64,000 nt of DNA from Capnocytophaga sp. ARDL2 (GCF_041530365.1 NZ_CP168034.1:1364001-1428000), one strand, 5' to 3'; counted from the stretch's first letter, positions 37,620-47,007 are shown. Numbers and translations are program-made. The notes: a model not told the origin generated them from the letters alone.

Positions 37620-39215
37620 ATGTATCCATCAGGCTTTGTCACGGTAAATCCGGAGCGAAATGAATATACCAAGCATTATTACAACAACGGCAAGCGATTG
37701 GCAAGTCGCTTGATGACTCTACAAGGACAATTTGTCTCTCAAAATCAGTTGCAACCACAGGCGGTGAGTATGCAGGCGATGTCGGCTACTCAAAGCCCAC
37801 AAAACTGTCAGCAACAGTTGGATGCGATTATGCAATACCTTGCCAACGACCCTGCGATGGCAGATTGTTTGACAGCGGTACAAAACATCAATGCAGACAC
37901 ATCGTATCCCGATGCTTGTGCAAAGTTGTATGAGGTAAATTCATTAAACTGCTCACCAGCAGATGTGATTGATGTGGTGATTACAGACCCTGTGTACACC
38001 CCAGAGGAAATCAGTGAGTTGGATTGTATTAATGCGATATATCAATTGTTTTATTTGTCTGTATATAAAAGCAATAGTACCTATTGGTTGAATGCAGATG
38101 TAAAACGCTGTTATAGCCAAATAAAAGGTATAATCATGAAATATTTTATAACACCAGAACCACAACGAATGGATCCTTGTGAGTTTTGGGAGTATTTACA
38201 ACAATTTTTACCGTGTGAACCTACGCCAACAATCCAAGAGCCAGTTCCTACACCAACTGACCCAATCACGTATGAACCACCTGTAATGACACAACCTACG
38301 CCTGTACACGGTTTTGAACCAGTACAACCGTCGGTTGATAGAGTTTATTACTACCACGGCGACCACTTAAATTCAAGTACTTATGTTACAGACGACAACG
38401 GACGACCAGTAGCATATTATGACTACTTACCGTTTGGGGAGGTAGCTGTGGAGCACAACCAAACTACCAATTTCAACAACGGCTATAAATTCAACGCTAA
38501 GGAATTAGACGAAGCTACGGGTATGAGTTACTATGGAGCGAGGTACTACGACCCAAGAATAAGCGTGTTTGTGAGTGTAGATCCGTTGGCGGAGGAAACC
38601 TTTGAACCATACAGCTATGTAGGGAATAACCCTATTATGTTTACTGACCCGACGGGGATGAATAAAGTAGGTAATAAATGGTGGGAAAACTTCAAGAAAA
38701 AAATGACTAAAGCAAAGATTAAAGCAGATATTGAACGTAATAAAGAATTGTCTGGTTATAACCATTTTGTCAATTGGTTTAAAGAAAATTTAAAATTAAA
38801 AGAAACTCCTAAGCGAAAAAAGATTCGTTCAAATAAAGATATAGGTTCTTCCGTAAAGTCAAAATACGGTGGAGGAGAACAACCAACAACCACAGGAAAT
38901 TATAAAAAAGGTAAACACGGTGGAGTTTACAATGTTGATTATTTTTTAGATATAGTAAACACATATGGGAATATTTATAAAGGTAAAAAATATAATAATC
39001 CTAAGGAAAAAGTTGAAGTTGTAAAGGATGTTGTAAATGGTTTAAATATTGGACAAGAAGCTGCCGAAAAAACTCAGGAAACTATTAAGGAATTTAAGGT
39101 TGTTTCTGAAAAAAAATACGATTTAAAAACTAATCAAACAATATTTGAATTCAAAGTCTTCGAAGTAGAAAAAAAGCAAGATAATAAACCTAATAATTCA
39201 AATGTTAAACAATAA
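37620..39215 (+). CDS. Rhs linker/core with unidentified Lys-rich tip (cassette 11)
   Basis: Rhs homology starts at 37621 (TGTATCCATC). The A preceding it converts the Leu codon CTG of the trunk into ATG, so the junction itself creates a start codon (MYPSGFVTV). It contains the linker, with a locally diverged TSYPDACAKLYEV stretch, the hinge, the core to DPTGM and a roughly 180-residue tip rich in Lys and Asn with HGGVYNVDYFLDIVN. No catalytic motif recognised. A basic tip suggests nucleic acid or membrane interaction, but that is speculation. Confidence 0.7.
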   Translation: MYPSGFVTVNPERNEYTKHYYNNGKRLASRLMTLQGQFVSQNQLQPQAVSMQAMSATQSPQNCQQQLDAIMQYLANDPAMADCLTAVQNINADTSYPDACAKLYEVNSLNCSPADVIDVVITDPVYTPEEISELDCINAIYQLFYLSVYKSNSTYWLNADVKRCYSQIKGIIMKYFITPEPQRMDPCEFWEYLQQFLPCEPTPTIQEPVPTPTDPITYEPPVMTQPTPVHGFEPVQPSVDRVYYYHGDHLNSSTYVTDDNGRPVAYYDYLPFGEVAVEHNQTTNFNNGYKFNAKELDEATGMSYYGARYYDPRISVFVSVDPLAEETFEPYSYVGNNPIMFTDPTGMNKVGNKWWENFKKKMTKAKIKADIERNKELSGYNHFVNWFKENLKLKETPKRKKIRSNKDIGSSVKSKYGGGEQPTTTGNYKKGKHGGVYNVDYFLDIVNTYGNIYKGKKYNNPKEKVEVVKDVVNGLNIGQEAAEKTQETIKEFKVVSEKKYDLKTNQTIFEFKVFEVEKKQDNKPNNSNVKQ

Positions 39216-39227
39216 AATGATACATGT

Positions 39228-40025
39228 ATGAAAAATATTTTTAATTTATTAATTTTTACAATCATATTTGTTCAATTTGGTTGTAATAAAATACAAAGAG
39301 AAGTTACTTACAATCAAGATGGAGTTTTGCTGAAAATAGTAGAATTACAAGATAATAAAATTTCCAAAGAAATAATTTTTGATGAAAATTATTTGAAGAT
39401 TGGTTTTCATAATGATGATGTAATAATTGGGGATACTATTTATGAAAGAAACAATAAGAATTTAATTGCGTGTAAATTTTATTTTTATGATACCAACTAT
39501 TTTTATTTTGAAAAATATACGATTAATGGTAAAAAAGCAGAATCTGGATACTTGAAAAATAATGATTTTGTACATTGGTGGAATGAATACCAAGAAGGAA
39601 AAATAATAGAAAAGAAACATTTTTTAGTGTTAAAAGACACAAATGTTGTTGTAGAGACTATTAAATATGATCGATTTGGAATTGTAGATTACAATGAAAG
39701 TGATTTCTATGAATGGAAAACAAATGATACATTGAGAATTGGTGAAAATTTTATTGATGTTTTTGTACGATGTAGTGATAAAAGAAAAAAAGGGGGGTAC
39801 TTTTGTATAGGTAAAAATGTTCAAGAAGACTTTTCTAATATATTAGATGTTAAGTTAGATTCATTTTATTCTGAAACAAATGATTTTAAAATTAATGTTG
39901 AGTTTAATAAAAAAGGGAAAAATTATATTAGAGGATTACTACATATTTATTTTGATGAAGAAATCAAAAATTCAAACTCTAAAATGATAAGTTATTTGAT
40001 TGAGAAAGAAATTTATGTAAAGTAA
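39228..40025 (+). CDS. Lipoprotein, probable immunity of cassette 11
   Basis: 265 residues, 12 bp after the toxin stop, with a signal ending VQFGC. The N-terminal part has YNQDGVLLKIVELQDNK-like strands reminiscent of MORN-type or toxin-antitoxin wedge proteins, and the rest is beta-rich. No confident family. Role inferred from position and lipoprotein nature. Confidence 0.5.
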   Translation: MKNIFNLLIFTIIFVQFGCNKIQREVTYNQDGVLLKIVELQDNKISKEIIFDENYLKIGFHNDDVIIGDTIYERNNKNLIACKFYFYDTNYFYFEKYTINGKKAESGYLKNNDFVHWWNEYQEGKIIEKKHFLVLKDTNVVVETIKYDRFGIVDYNESDFYEWKTNDTLRIGENFIDVFVRCSDKRKKGGYFCIGKNVQEDFSNILDVKLDSFYSETNDFKINVEFNKKGKNYIRGLLHIYFDEEIKNSNSKMISYLIEKEIYVK

Positions 40026-40797
40026 AATGCTAATATCTAAAATTTTTAGATAAGAAGAAAGGAAAAGGCAACTTATGAGCCAATATCCGAACGAGTAGAT
40101 GTTGTGTTTACTACCACAGCGATCACTTAGGAAGTAGCACTTATGTAACCGACGACAACGGACGACCAGTAACATATTATGACTACTTACCGTTTGGAGA
40201 GGTAGCTGTGGAGCACAACCAAACTACCAATTTCAACAACGGATATAAATTCAACGGCAAAGAACTCGACGATGCTACGGGTATGAGTTATTACCATGCG
40301 AGGTATTACGACCCAAGAATAAGCCTGTTTGTGAGTGTAGATCCGCTGACGGAGGAGACCTTTGAACCATACAGCTATGTAGGGAATAACCCTATAATGT
40401 TTATTGACCCTACGGGGATGAGTAAGGAAAATGGAGAAGGTGGTCCTGGTAATTATTCTGCGAGTGTTAATTCAAGATATGTTGGTTTTGGATTGAGACA
40501 CCCTAAAGCGGCTGTAAGAATTGGTTTTGGAGTTACTAAAGGGAATACAGACATATCAACTAATGCAACTAGATTCGCTACAAGAGGAAACGTTCTTTAT
40601 GGTTCTCGTAAAGGTCAGGAAGATAGAGGAAGTGAAAATGGAGCTCTTAGACATGGTTTGTGGCAAGCTACTATTACCTCTGAATTCGGGAGTAAAATAG
40701 CTAAAGAAGCAGGTAATGTACATGAAAAAAATCCTTTTGTTAACTTGTCAATTAGGGTGTTTGATAACATTGATGATGCTGATCAAACAGTAGATTT

Positions 40798-41776
40798 ACC
40801 CGTTGTGCATTTTAAATTATACTTGCTTTAATTTTATTTATTTCCTTTTTTAATACAAATTTGTTAATGTATTGAATTAAGGTTAAAGCAGTTATTTTAC
40901 TGATAATTCGTGTTTTAAAACCGTTGAATGATTTAGCATAATTCCTTTTAATCATAAATTGATCACAAAGTTGAGAAAATAGAGTTTCGATTCTTTTTCT
41001 CTTCTTTTTGAATAAATAAAATTGAGGTTTGTAATCTTTTTGATTTATTCTTTTAGGTGTATCTAACTGAATAGTAGCAGTGTTAAACAAATCTAATTGA
41101 TATTGTGACGATATATAACCTCTATCACCAATCAAAACGCAATTTTGAATTTGAGAACTAACATCTTTTAAATAATGAACATCGTGAACAGATGCTGGAG
41201 TCATATCTAAACTTTGTACAATACCTTCTATTGAACAGATTATGTGTAATTTATATCCAAAATAATGTAACTTCTGACTAGCACAAAAACCATAATCAGG
41301 ATATGAAAAACTTTCGTCTCTACAAATTTTACTTCTCATTGCTCTAGCATTTTCACATATTTTCAAAGGCATACTATCAATTACAAAATAACTCTCCTCT
41401 CTATTAAAACACATTGCAAGTTTTTCCCTAATCTGATTTATATAATAAAAAAGATTTCGTTTTCTTTTGTTATAAACACTTCTTTCTATTTTGTTTTTCA
41501 AAGAATTAGGTATTTTTCTAAAGAGTTGTAATTCACTATCAATACTTAAATATTCTGCTGTTAAATTTAAACTCACCAATTCTAAATCACTCATTTTTGG
41601 CTTTCTCCTTTGATAAGGTAAAAGTTGATGAGGAAAAAAATCTTCTAAAACTTCTAAAATTCTTTCGTATATTTGCTCTAAGTTGTTCATTTTTTATTTG
41701 TTTTAGCGAACTAAATATACTGAATTTCAGTTAAATGAACAACTTTTTTTATTTTATTTCATAATGCACAACAGGT
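40798..41776 (-). mobile_element. IS982-family insertion sequence, 979 bp
   Basis: Terminal inverted repeats ACCCGTTGTGCATTTTAAAT (left) and the complement of ACCTGTTGTGCATTATGAAAT (right). The 7-bp target duplication TAGATTT is at 40791-40797 and 41777-41783. One transposase gene fills the element. Both ends and the duplication are intact, so this is a recent insertion. Confidence 0.9.
40812..41690 (-). CDS. IS982-family transposase
   Basis: 292 residues on the minus strand. The DDE residues are visible as FVIDSMPL, LIGDRGYIS and KRKRIETLFSQL, and the N-terminus (LEQIYERILEVLEDFFP) is typical of IS982 transposases. Full length and apparently functional. Family knowledge: cut-and-paste transposition of about 1-kb elements with short target duplications, as seen here. 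Confidence 0.9.
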   Translation of the reverse strand: MNNLEQIYERILEVLEDFFPHQLLPYQRRKPKMSDLELVSLNLTAEYLSIDSELQLFRKIPNSLKNKIERSVYNKRKRNLFYYINQIREKLAMCFNREESYFVIDSMPLKICENARAMRSKICRDESFSYPDYGFCASQKLHYFGYKLHIICSIEGIVQSLDMTPASVHDVHYLKDVSSQIQNCVLIGDRGYISSQYQLDLFNTATIQLDTPKRINQKDYKPQFYLFKKKRKRIETLFSQLCDQFMIKRNYAKSFNGFKTRIISKITALTLIQYINKFVLKKEINKIKASII

Positions 41777-42055
41777 TAGATTTATTAAATAACATTATTG
41801 GACGTGATATAGGAGAGAAAAACAAAGGAAAAAGCATGAATGATTTAGCTAATATTGTACTTGATGAATTTAAAAATAATGGACTATATACTGCAACAAA
41901 AGGAGATGATGGTAATTTTACTATTTCAAAAACAAAATTATCTGATGAAAAATATGATGAATTAAAAAATATATTTAAAGGTTTAAATCATAATGGTAAA
42001 ACTAAAGCAGAACAAAAATCAAGTGAGCAAAAAGCGAGAGACTATATTCAAAGCT

Positions 42056-42541
42056 TTGATACTCGAACAAAGTTGTAAAATTAAAATTATACTTTTTTTG
42101 ACATTATTTATAATGATTAGTTGTTCCCATAATAAAAATATTGATAAATTAGTAATGGATGTGGAAGCAAATTGTGTTAAAAATGAGGATTGTATTGTCG
42201 ATTTCTCTAAAGAGATTGATGGAGATTGGGATACAATGTATTTTTTTTCAGGAGCAAATTCATTAGAAGACATCAATATGGTTTTAGGTTTTGAGTTAAA
42301 AGATTTTACTGATATTGGAGATAGAATTTTATTTTTAAAGGGAAACAAAATTATATATCAAAAAGAGTGGTCTTTTAACAATGAGAACAATTTAAAAGGA
42401 ATAATATTTGTTCCGGAAACGAATTTTTTTAAATATGATAAAGAAAATTGTAAGTTTAAAATATTAAAGAATAACGAAGTATATTACTTAACTAAAATTA
42501 CCCCCAGCTGCGCAAAGTCTCCCACTTTGCGCAAAAAATAA
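42056..42541 (+). CDS. Family-B immunity lipoprotein
   Basis: Start uncertain: TTG 42056 gives a 23-residue lipoprotein signal ending IMISC and overlaps the toxin end; GTG 42023 and ATG 41993 are alternatives. The body aligns with 18862-19314 (CVKNEDC, DWDTMYFFSG, LGFELKDFTDI, ILFLKGNKIIY). The last residues (SCAKSPTLRKK) are encoded by a hairpin, so the natural C-terminus appears to have been replaced. Remains open although its toxin is disrupted. Confidence 0.65.
   Translation: MILEQSCKIKIILFLTLFIMISCSHNKNIDKLVMDVEANCVKNEDCIVDFSKEIDGDWDTMYFFSGANSLEDINMVLGFELKDFTDIGDRILFLKGNKIIYQKEWSFNNENNLKGIIFVPETNFFKYDKENCKFKILKNNEVYYLTKITPSCAKSPTLRKK
42509..42533 (+). terminator. Perfect 10-bp hairpin inside the 3' end of an immunity gene
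   Basis: TGCGCAAAGT / ACTTTGCGCA with loop CTCCC, followed by AAAAAATA. It lies within the coding sequence just before the stop codon (42539-42541). A second, weaker GC hairpin (CCCTG / CGGGG) with a T-run follows at 42551-42570 and is the likelier terminator. Confidence 0.5.
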
Positions 42542-42595
42542 AAGTAAAGCCCTGCAATTTCGGGGTTTTTATATAGTTCTCAAAAATTAAGGGTT

Positions 42596-43072
42596 ATGAA
42601 ATATATCACAATTTTAATGCTTTTTATAACAACAAATATTTATTCCCAAGAAGTTAAGAACAGTAATTTTATTATTGTAATTGATGAGGAAATAGTAACT
42701 AATTCTTTAGGTATAAAATTATTAGTTACATCTAAAGACGGGAATAGTAGAGAAATAGAAACCATTACAGGATATTATCCAGGCAACATATCTCTGAAAA
42801 AATCGGACTATGATGATTTGATTTCTGATGAAACCCAAAGTGTTATATTAAAGTTTAATTACCAAACTTATATTAATGATAAATCTTACTATTACACATA
42901 CGAAATTGAAGCAGGAAAGAATTGGTTTGAAATGACGTTTGTTATTCTTAAAATTTACAATTTGGACAAAAGGAAATATAGGAAAAAATTAGACCCTTTA
43001 TCAAAAGACAAAAATTACACTTTTGATTTAGAAACTTCCAACGGACAAATGATAAGAATTAGAAAAAGGTAA
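42596..43072 (+). CDS. Secreted hypothetical protein, possible orphan immunity gene
   Basis: 158 residues with a cleavable signal peptide (MLFITTNIYSQ) and no lipobox. Beta-rich body, with DKSYYYTYEIEAGKNWFEMTF. No toxin lies directly upstream; it follows a complete toxin/immunity pair and its terminator. Either a second immunity gene left behind by a lost tip, or an unrelated exported protein. No family recognised. Confidence 0.5.
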   Translation: MKYITILMLFITTNIYSQEVKNSNFIIVIDEEIVTNSLGIKLLVTSKDGNSREIETITGYYPGNISLKKSDYDDLISDETQSVILKFNYQTYINDKSYYYTYEIEAGKNWFEMTFVILKIYNLDKRKYRKKLDPLSKDKNYTFDLETSNGQMIRIRKR

Positions 43073-43076
43073 TATC

Positions 43077-43102
43077 AAAGCTCTGCAAAATTGCAGGGCT
43101 TT
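43077..43102 (+). terminator. Hairpin terminator after 42596-43072
   Basis: Arms AAAGCTCTGCAA and TTGCAGGGCTTT with a 2-base loop, ending in TTTATTT. Related CCCTGCAA stems occur at 42546 and 45666, suggesting a family of terminators moving with cassettes. Confidence 0.65.
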
Positions 43103-43178
43103 ATTTCTGTCCTGTTCTGCTCCGCAGAACTAGAAAAGGGAACTATCTCCAAAATCGTATAAAAAGCATCATTATATT

Positions 43179-45233
43179 ATGGTCGTTTCTCTAAAATCTG
43201 TATATTTACGCTTATGTTGGTGTTTAGGAAAAATCACTAAGTCTATAAAAACCAAAAATAACGACGCCAATGGAAACATAAAACAGATTAAATCTACCAG
43301 TGAGCTAATTGGCGTTGGAGAAAGAGCGTTTACTTGGGACGAACAAAATCGATTGTTGGCTGTAAAAGATAATCATGGAGCATCTATTAGCCATTATGTA
43401 TACGATCATACAGGCGAGAGAACATTCAAATCAGAAGGAGGAATATCTCAAGCTAATATAGGCGGACAACAGATATATGAAGTAGAAGATATTTATAATT
43501 ATACCATTTACCCATCAGGAAATATGGTTGTTTCACCTAATAAAGATGAATACACCAAACACTATTATTCTAATGGAAAAAAAATAACCAGTCGAATAGA
43601 AAAGTTAGACAATAATTTTGAATTTACCACTACAATGTCTAACTTGGCAAGTGGAGAGTCGATTACGCCGCAAACGAATAGTTACACAGTATTTAGTGCA
43701 GGAAACAATCAGGCTAATTGTTCACAGCAATTAACCACTGCACTAAACTATTATACAGGGCCGCAATGGTCTGAATGTAGAGCTTTTATAAATAGCATCA
43801 TAGCAGCCTACCCCAACGACCCTTGTGAGGCAGTGGAGATTTTGAATCAATACACCTGTGAAGAAAACCCACCAGCCCCTGTAGCAGACCCACCAGCCCC
43901 AGAATATACACCAGGGCAGATATCGGAGTTTGATTGTTTGGTGGAGTTAAACATACTATTAAACGAGTTGAGTGCAGATACAGGACATAGAAAAGACAAT
44001 TGTTATACCCAAGTGGAACAATATGTACAAACACATTTGGTATTAGCACCTCTATCCAACGCATGTGAAATATTTGCATATATTAGCACCCATTTTGATT
44101 GTATAGAAAAAGAGCATAACGGACATTTAGACCAGCCATCACCCATAGAAGTGGTAGATGATGGGTATATGCACCCAACCCCTGCGAGTGGTATGCAAGA
44201 AGAAGAAGAATTTGATGAGAGCAAGCGCAAACCAATATGGTGGTATCATAGCGACCATTTAGGAAGTTCTTCGTATCTTACAGACAATTTCGGACGCCCT
44301 ACCCATTACTACGACCAATTGCCATTTGGAGAGAGCATGGTAGAGCATAACCAAAGTCAGTATTACGGTAATCAATACAAATTCAACGGCAAAGAGCTAG
44401 ACCAAGCCACAGGTATGTATTACTACGGCGCACGCTACTACGACCCGAGATTGAGTATTTTTATCAGTGTAGATCCGCTGGCGGAGCAGACCTTTGAGCC
44501 GTATTCGTATGTTGGGAATAACCCTATTATGTTTATTGATCCTACTGGGATGAGTAGAGAAGATTGGGAACCTGATAAAAATGGAAATTTGATTTCTGAA
44601 AAGGGTGATAATTCAAAAACTTTAGCTGATAAGTTAGAAATTTCTGAAACTGAAGCTTCTAAAATGATAAACAGTCAGGGACTTAAAAGAGAAAATTATG
44701 TACAAACTGATGCTAATGTTAAAGAAGGACAAAACCTTAAAATTAATGACACTAGACAGAGAATAGCTAATATAGCTGAATATAATATAGGCTCAGAAAG
44801 CTGGAATTTTGATGTGTCAAGAGGTAACTATCCAGAAAATTCCAACAAATGTAATGTATTTGTAGGTGAAGTAACAACATCAGCAGGAGCAGGTCCTGGT
44901 AAACCAAATGTTATTAATCCAGGAATGTCAAAACTACCATTTGTAGATAAGAAGTATGGATTTCCTTTGGCAGGACAGTGGGCTAATTCTGATTACTCAA
45001 TTAATAATTGGCGAATTTTAGGAGCAAATGAAAAACCAATGAGGGGAGATATTGCATCGTATTCATTCAACTACAGCGATGCATCTGGACATGTTGCAAT
45101 TGTTACAAGTTCAAGAGGTTTTACTGTAGGTACATCTGGAACATACAATAGAATATCAAAAACTGATTTTGGTTTTAATCCACAAAGGAGTAATGGTAAT
45201 CAAATAATTTACCGTAGATATATAGGTAGGTAA
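43179..45233 (+). CDS. Diverged Rhs fragment with NlpC/CHAP-like tip (cassette 13)
   Basis: Rhs homology starts at NDANGNIKQI (about 43258); the first 27 codons from ATG 43179 look unrelated. The YD end, Cys-rich linker (different from the main trunk: NCSQQLTTALNYY, ISEFDCLVELN) and core (WWYHSDHLGSSSYLTD) are clearly homologous but much more diverged than elsewhere, so this cassette comes from a different Rhs lineage. The tip after DPTGM has NKCNVFVGEV (Cys, about nt 44849), MRGDIASYS and SGHVAIVTSS (His), the arrangement of NlpC/P60-CHAP amidases. Likely peptidoglycan hydrolase toxin. Confidence 0.75.
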   Translation: MVVSLKSVYLRLCWCLGKITKSIKTKNNDANGNIKQIKSTSELIGVGERAFTWDEQNRLLAVKDNHGASISHYVYDHTGERTFKSEGGISQANIGGQQIYEVEDIYNYTIYPSGNMVVSPNKDEYTKHYYSNGKKITSRIEKLDNNFEFTTTMSNLASGESITPQTNSYTVFSAGNNQANCSQQLTTALNYYTGPQWSECRAFINSIIAAYPNDPCEAVEILNQYTCEENPPAPVADPPAPEYTPGQISEFDCLVELNILLNELSADTGHRKDNCYTQVEQYVQTHLVLAPLSNACEIFAYISTHFDCIEKEHNGHLDQPSPIEVVDDGYMHPTPASGMQEEEEFDESKRKPIWWYHSDHLGSSSYLTDNFGRPTHYYDQLPFGESMVEHNQSQYYGNQYKFNGKELDQATGMYYYGARYYDPRLSIFISVDPLAEQTFEPYSYVGNNPIMFIDPTGMSREDWEPDKNGNLISEKGDNSKTLADKLEISETEASKMINSQGLKRENYVQTDANVKEGQNLKINDTRQRIANIAEYNIGSESWNFDVSRGNYPENSNKCNVFVGEVTTSAGAGPGKPNVINPGMSKLPFVDKKYGFPLAGQWANSDYSINNWRILGANEKPMRGDIASYSFNYSDASGHVAIVTSSRGFTVGTSGTYNRISKTDFGFNPQRSNGNQIIYRRYIGR

Positions 45234-45243
45234 TTAATTTATT

Positions 45244-45639
45244 ATGAATAAAAATTTTTATATTGTAATTTTTGTGTTTTTAGTGTTAACCATAGGTTAT
45301 ATAGTTTTTAACAAAAAAAATACGGGACTATTTATTAGTAAATTAGATAATATTACTAAAGTAAAGATAACTTCTGTGAAGGGAGAAAATTTACTTGAGA
45401 TTGATGATAAAAAAGATATAAAATATTTTTTATCTACTTTTAAACCTTCGCAATCTAATCCAGCTAAAGAAGTTGGAAATTTTAAAATAAATGGTTATAT
45501 ATTATTTATGGAAGAAGATATAATAAAATTTAAAATAGCCGTTGATTATAATTATGGATACTCATGTAAAATAAATGATAAAGATTATTTTCAACAATTC
45601 ACTTATGCTACTCATCGATATCTAATGGATATTAGATAA
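45244..45639 (+). CDS. Membrane-anchored probable immunity of cassette 13
   Basis: 131 residues, 10 bp after the toxin stop. One N-terminal transmembrane segment (FYIVIFVFLVLTIGYIVF) with no lipobox, then a soluble domain that should face the periplasm. An anchored periplasmic protein suits protection against a cell-wall amidase. No family recognised. Confidence 0.6.
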   Translation: MNKNFYIVIFVFLVLTIGYIVFNKKNTGLFISKLDNITKVKITSVKGENLLEIDDKKDIKYFLSTFKPSQSNPAKEVGNFKINGYILFMEEDIIKFKIAVDYNYGYSCKINDKDYFQQFTYATHRYLMDIR

Positions 45640-45665
45640 TGTTTCAAAGTTAGTGATGCCCTAAA

Positions 45666-45688
45666 AAAGCCCTGCAAATTGCGGGGGG
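45666..45688 (+). terminator. GC hairpin after cassette-13 immunity gene
   Basis: GCCCTGCA / TGCGGGGG around AAT; the stem is not perfect and is followed by TAATG, not T-rich. Weak terminator candidate. Confidence 0.4.
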
Positions 45689-45837
45689 TAATGCATCAAA
45701 AGTGGTGTTATCACTACAACCACTGATTATTACTACCTTTCGTAAGGTTTATAAAACCAACAACCCATAACAATAAAACTGTTCATTAGGCTTTATCTTT
45801 GTATTTAAAAAAATAGCTATATTTGGAAAAAGATTAA
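45689..45837 (+). repeat. Type-2 cassette leader, copy 1
   Basis: Shares with 47005-47152 the order TAATGCATCAAAA, GTTATCACTACAACCACTGA, TACTACCTTTC, ATAAxACCAACAA, TTAGGCT and TATATTTGGAAAAAGATT, with several small differences. It contains two TAnnTTTG matches (45794-45801 and 45818-45825), so it can act as a promoter. The Rhs fragment starts right after it. Confidence 0.55.
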
Positions 45838-45911
45838 GCATTTTTATCAGTATTGACCCACTGGCGGAGCAGACCTTTGAGCCGTATGCGTATGTTGGCA
45901 ACAATCCTATA

Positions 45912-46646
45912 ATGTTTATTGATCTTACGGGGATGAGTAAGGAGGGAGTTGAAACACGTTATGTAGGAGAAGATGGGAAGACTTTATTAAACACCAAAGA
46001 TGGTAGTGATGATGTTATTGTTGTTCCTAATAGCATGAAGTCCGATTTTAGAGAGTTTAATACTTCATACCAAAATGGTAATAAGAGATTGTACGATAGT
46101 CAAAGCTGGAATGATAATATGAAAGCTGATATCTTAGGATTTGAAACTCTTGGGGAGATGGATAGTTATTTAAGAGGTTATACAACGCAGTGGTCACGCC
46201 AAAAAGCAATAAATTATAGACAAAATCCTACTTTATCAAATTTTGCAGCAATGGCATTTAGTGAATCTGCCAGCCAATGAACAGATCTTGAAAAACTTGT
46301 AACGGGTGCAAGTATATTTGTAGGAGGAAAGAGTTTTACTCGAAGTAATATTAAAGCAGAGGTAAATACTTCGAAAAGTGTTTTTGTACCAGTTGATGAA
46401 GCAGGACAAAGTTTAAAAGTTACTAAAACTAAAGCTGGAAATATAAAAATAGATAGAGAAGCAAGAGGGTACGTTCATACTCAGTTAAGAATGGATGCAA
46501 CAGGAAATTATCCACAGAGAAACACTTTTGATGCGAGAGGTAGAAGAAGATTAGATACACATTTTACAACTCATGGAGAGGCTAATAAGTCAAATCCACA
46601 TAAACACACATATTATAGAAATGGAAGAAGAAGTACAGGTAGGTAA
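45912..46646 (+). pseudogene. Rhs core end with His-rich nuclease-like tip, in-frame TGA (cassette 14)
   Basis: The frame is open from the leader through RLSIFISIDPLAE to DLTGM; the first ATG is 45912 (MFIDLTGMS). It reads to a TGA at 46278-46280 and continues in the same frame to TAA 46644-46646. The second half holds DREARGYVHTQLR, GRRRLDTHFTTHGEANKS, NPHKHTYYRNG, a His-rich ending seen in RNase-like polymorphic toxin tips (Ntox24-like is possible). A single nonsense codon inactivates it. The following immunity protein has no signal peptide, consistent with a cytoplasmic nuclease. Confidence 0.7.
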
Positions 46647-47007
46647 ATTATACGTATTAAATAATAAAAATGAAAACTTACATTTTATAAAAGAGATTAA
46701 TTTTAGTTGTGATTTATATTTAATTGAAGAGTTAGATATAGAGCCATTCGATACATTTTCAGTAGATTTTAGTAGTGAATATTGGTATTTAAAATATCAT
46801 TTATTGAGAGACAAAAAAGTTTTACTAAATATAGAAGATTCTATTTTATTTGATGAAGAAAATATTAACGTGATATTTTTTAAGGCAACTGACTTAAAGA
46901 GTTTTGTTATAGAATGCAATGATGGTAATTGGTATTTTAGAATAAATAAATTAGACATTAATGCTTTAAAAATATTTGATATTTTAAAAATAAACATCAT
47001 CAGATAA
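46621..47007 (+). CDS. Cytoplasmic immunity protein of cassette 14
   Basis: Start chosen at ATG 46621 (MEEEVQVGKLYVL), inside the last codons of the toxin; a longer frame from 46573 would overlap the toxin more. 128 residues, acidic, with no signal peptide or membrane segment, unlike nearly all other immunity genes here. That fits a toxin acting in the cytoplasm, such as a nuclease. No family recognised. Confidence 0.6.
   Translation: MEEEVQVGKLYVLNNKNENLHFIKEINFSCDLYLIEELDIEPFDTFSVDFSSEYWYLKYHLLRDKKVLLNIEDSILFDEENINVIFFKATDLKSFVIECNDGNWYFRINKLDINALKIFDILKINIIR

Larger units (their letters stand above)
40106..42078 (+). pseudogene. Rhs core plus DUF6973-like tip, family B, split by IS982
   Basis: The open frame begins at about 40106 in the core (VYYHSDHLGSS); the first start-type codon is GTG 40208. 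The tip after DPTGM has the family-B pattern (GALRHGLWQATI, GNVHE). It stops being Rhs-derived at 40797, where the IS begins (DDADQTVDL|PVVH), and resumes at 41777 with LLNNIIGRDIGEKN to 42078. Removing the IS and one 7-bp duplicate restores a tip homologous to 18093-18854. Toxin inactivated; immunity gene downstream still open. Confidence 0.85.
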
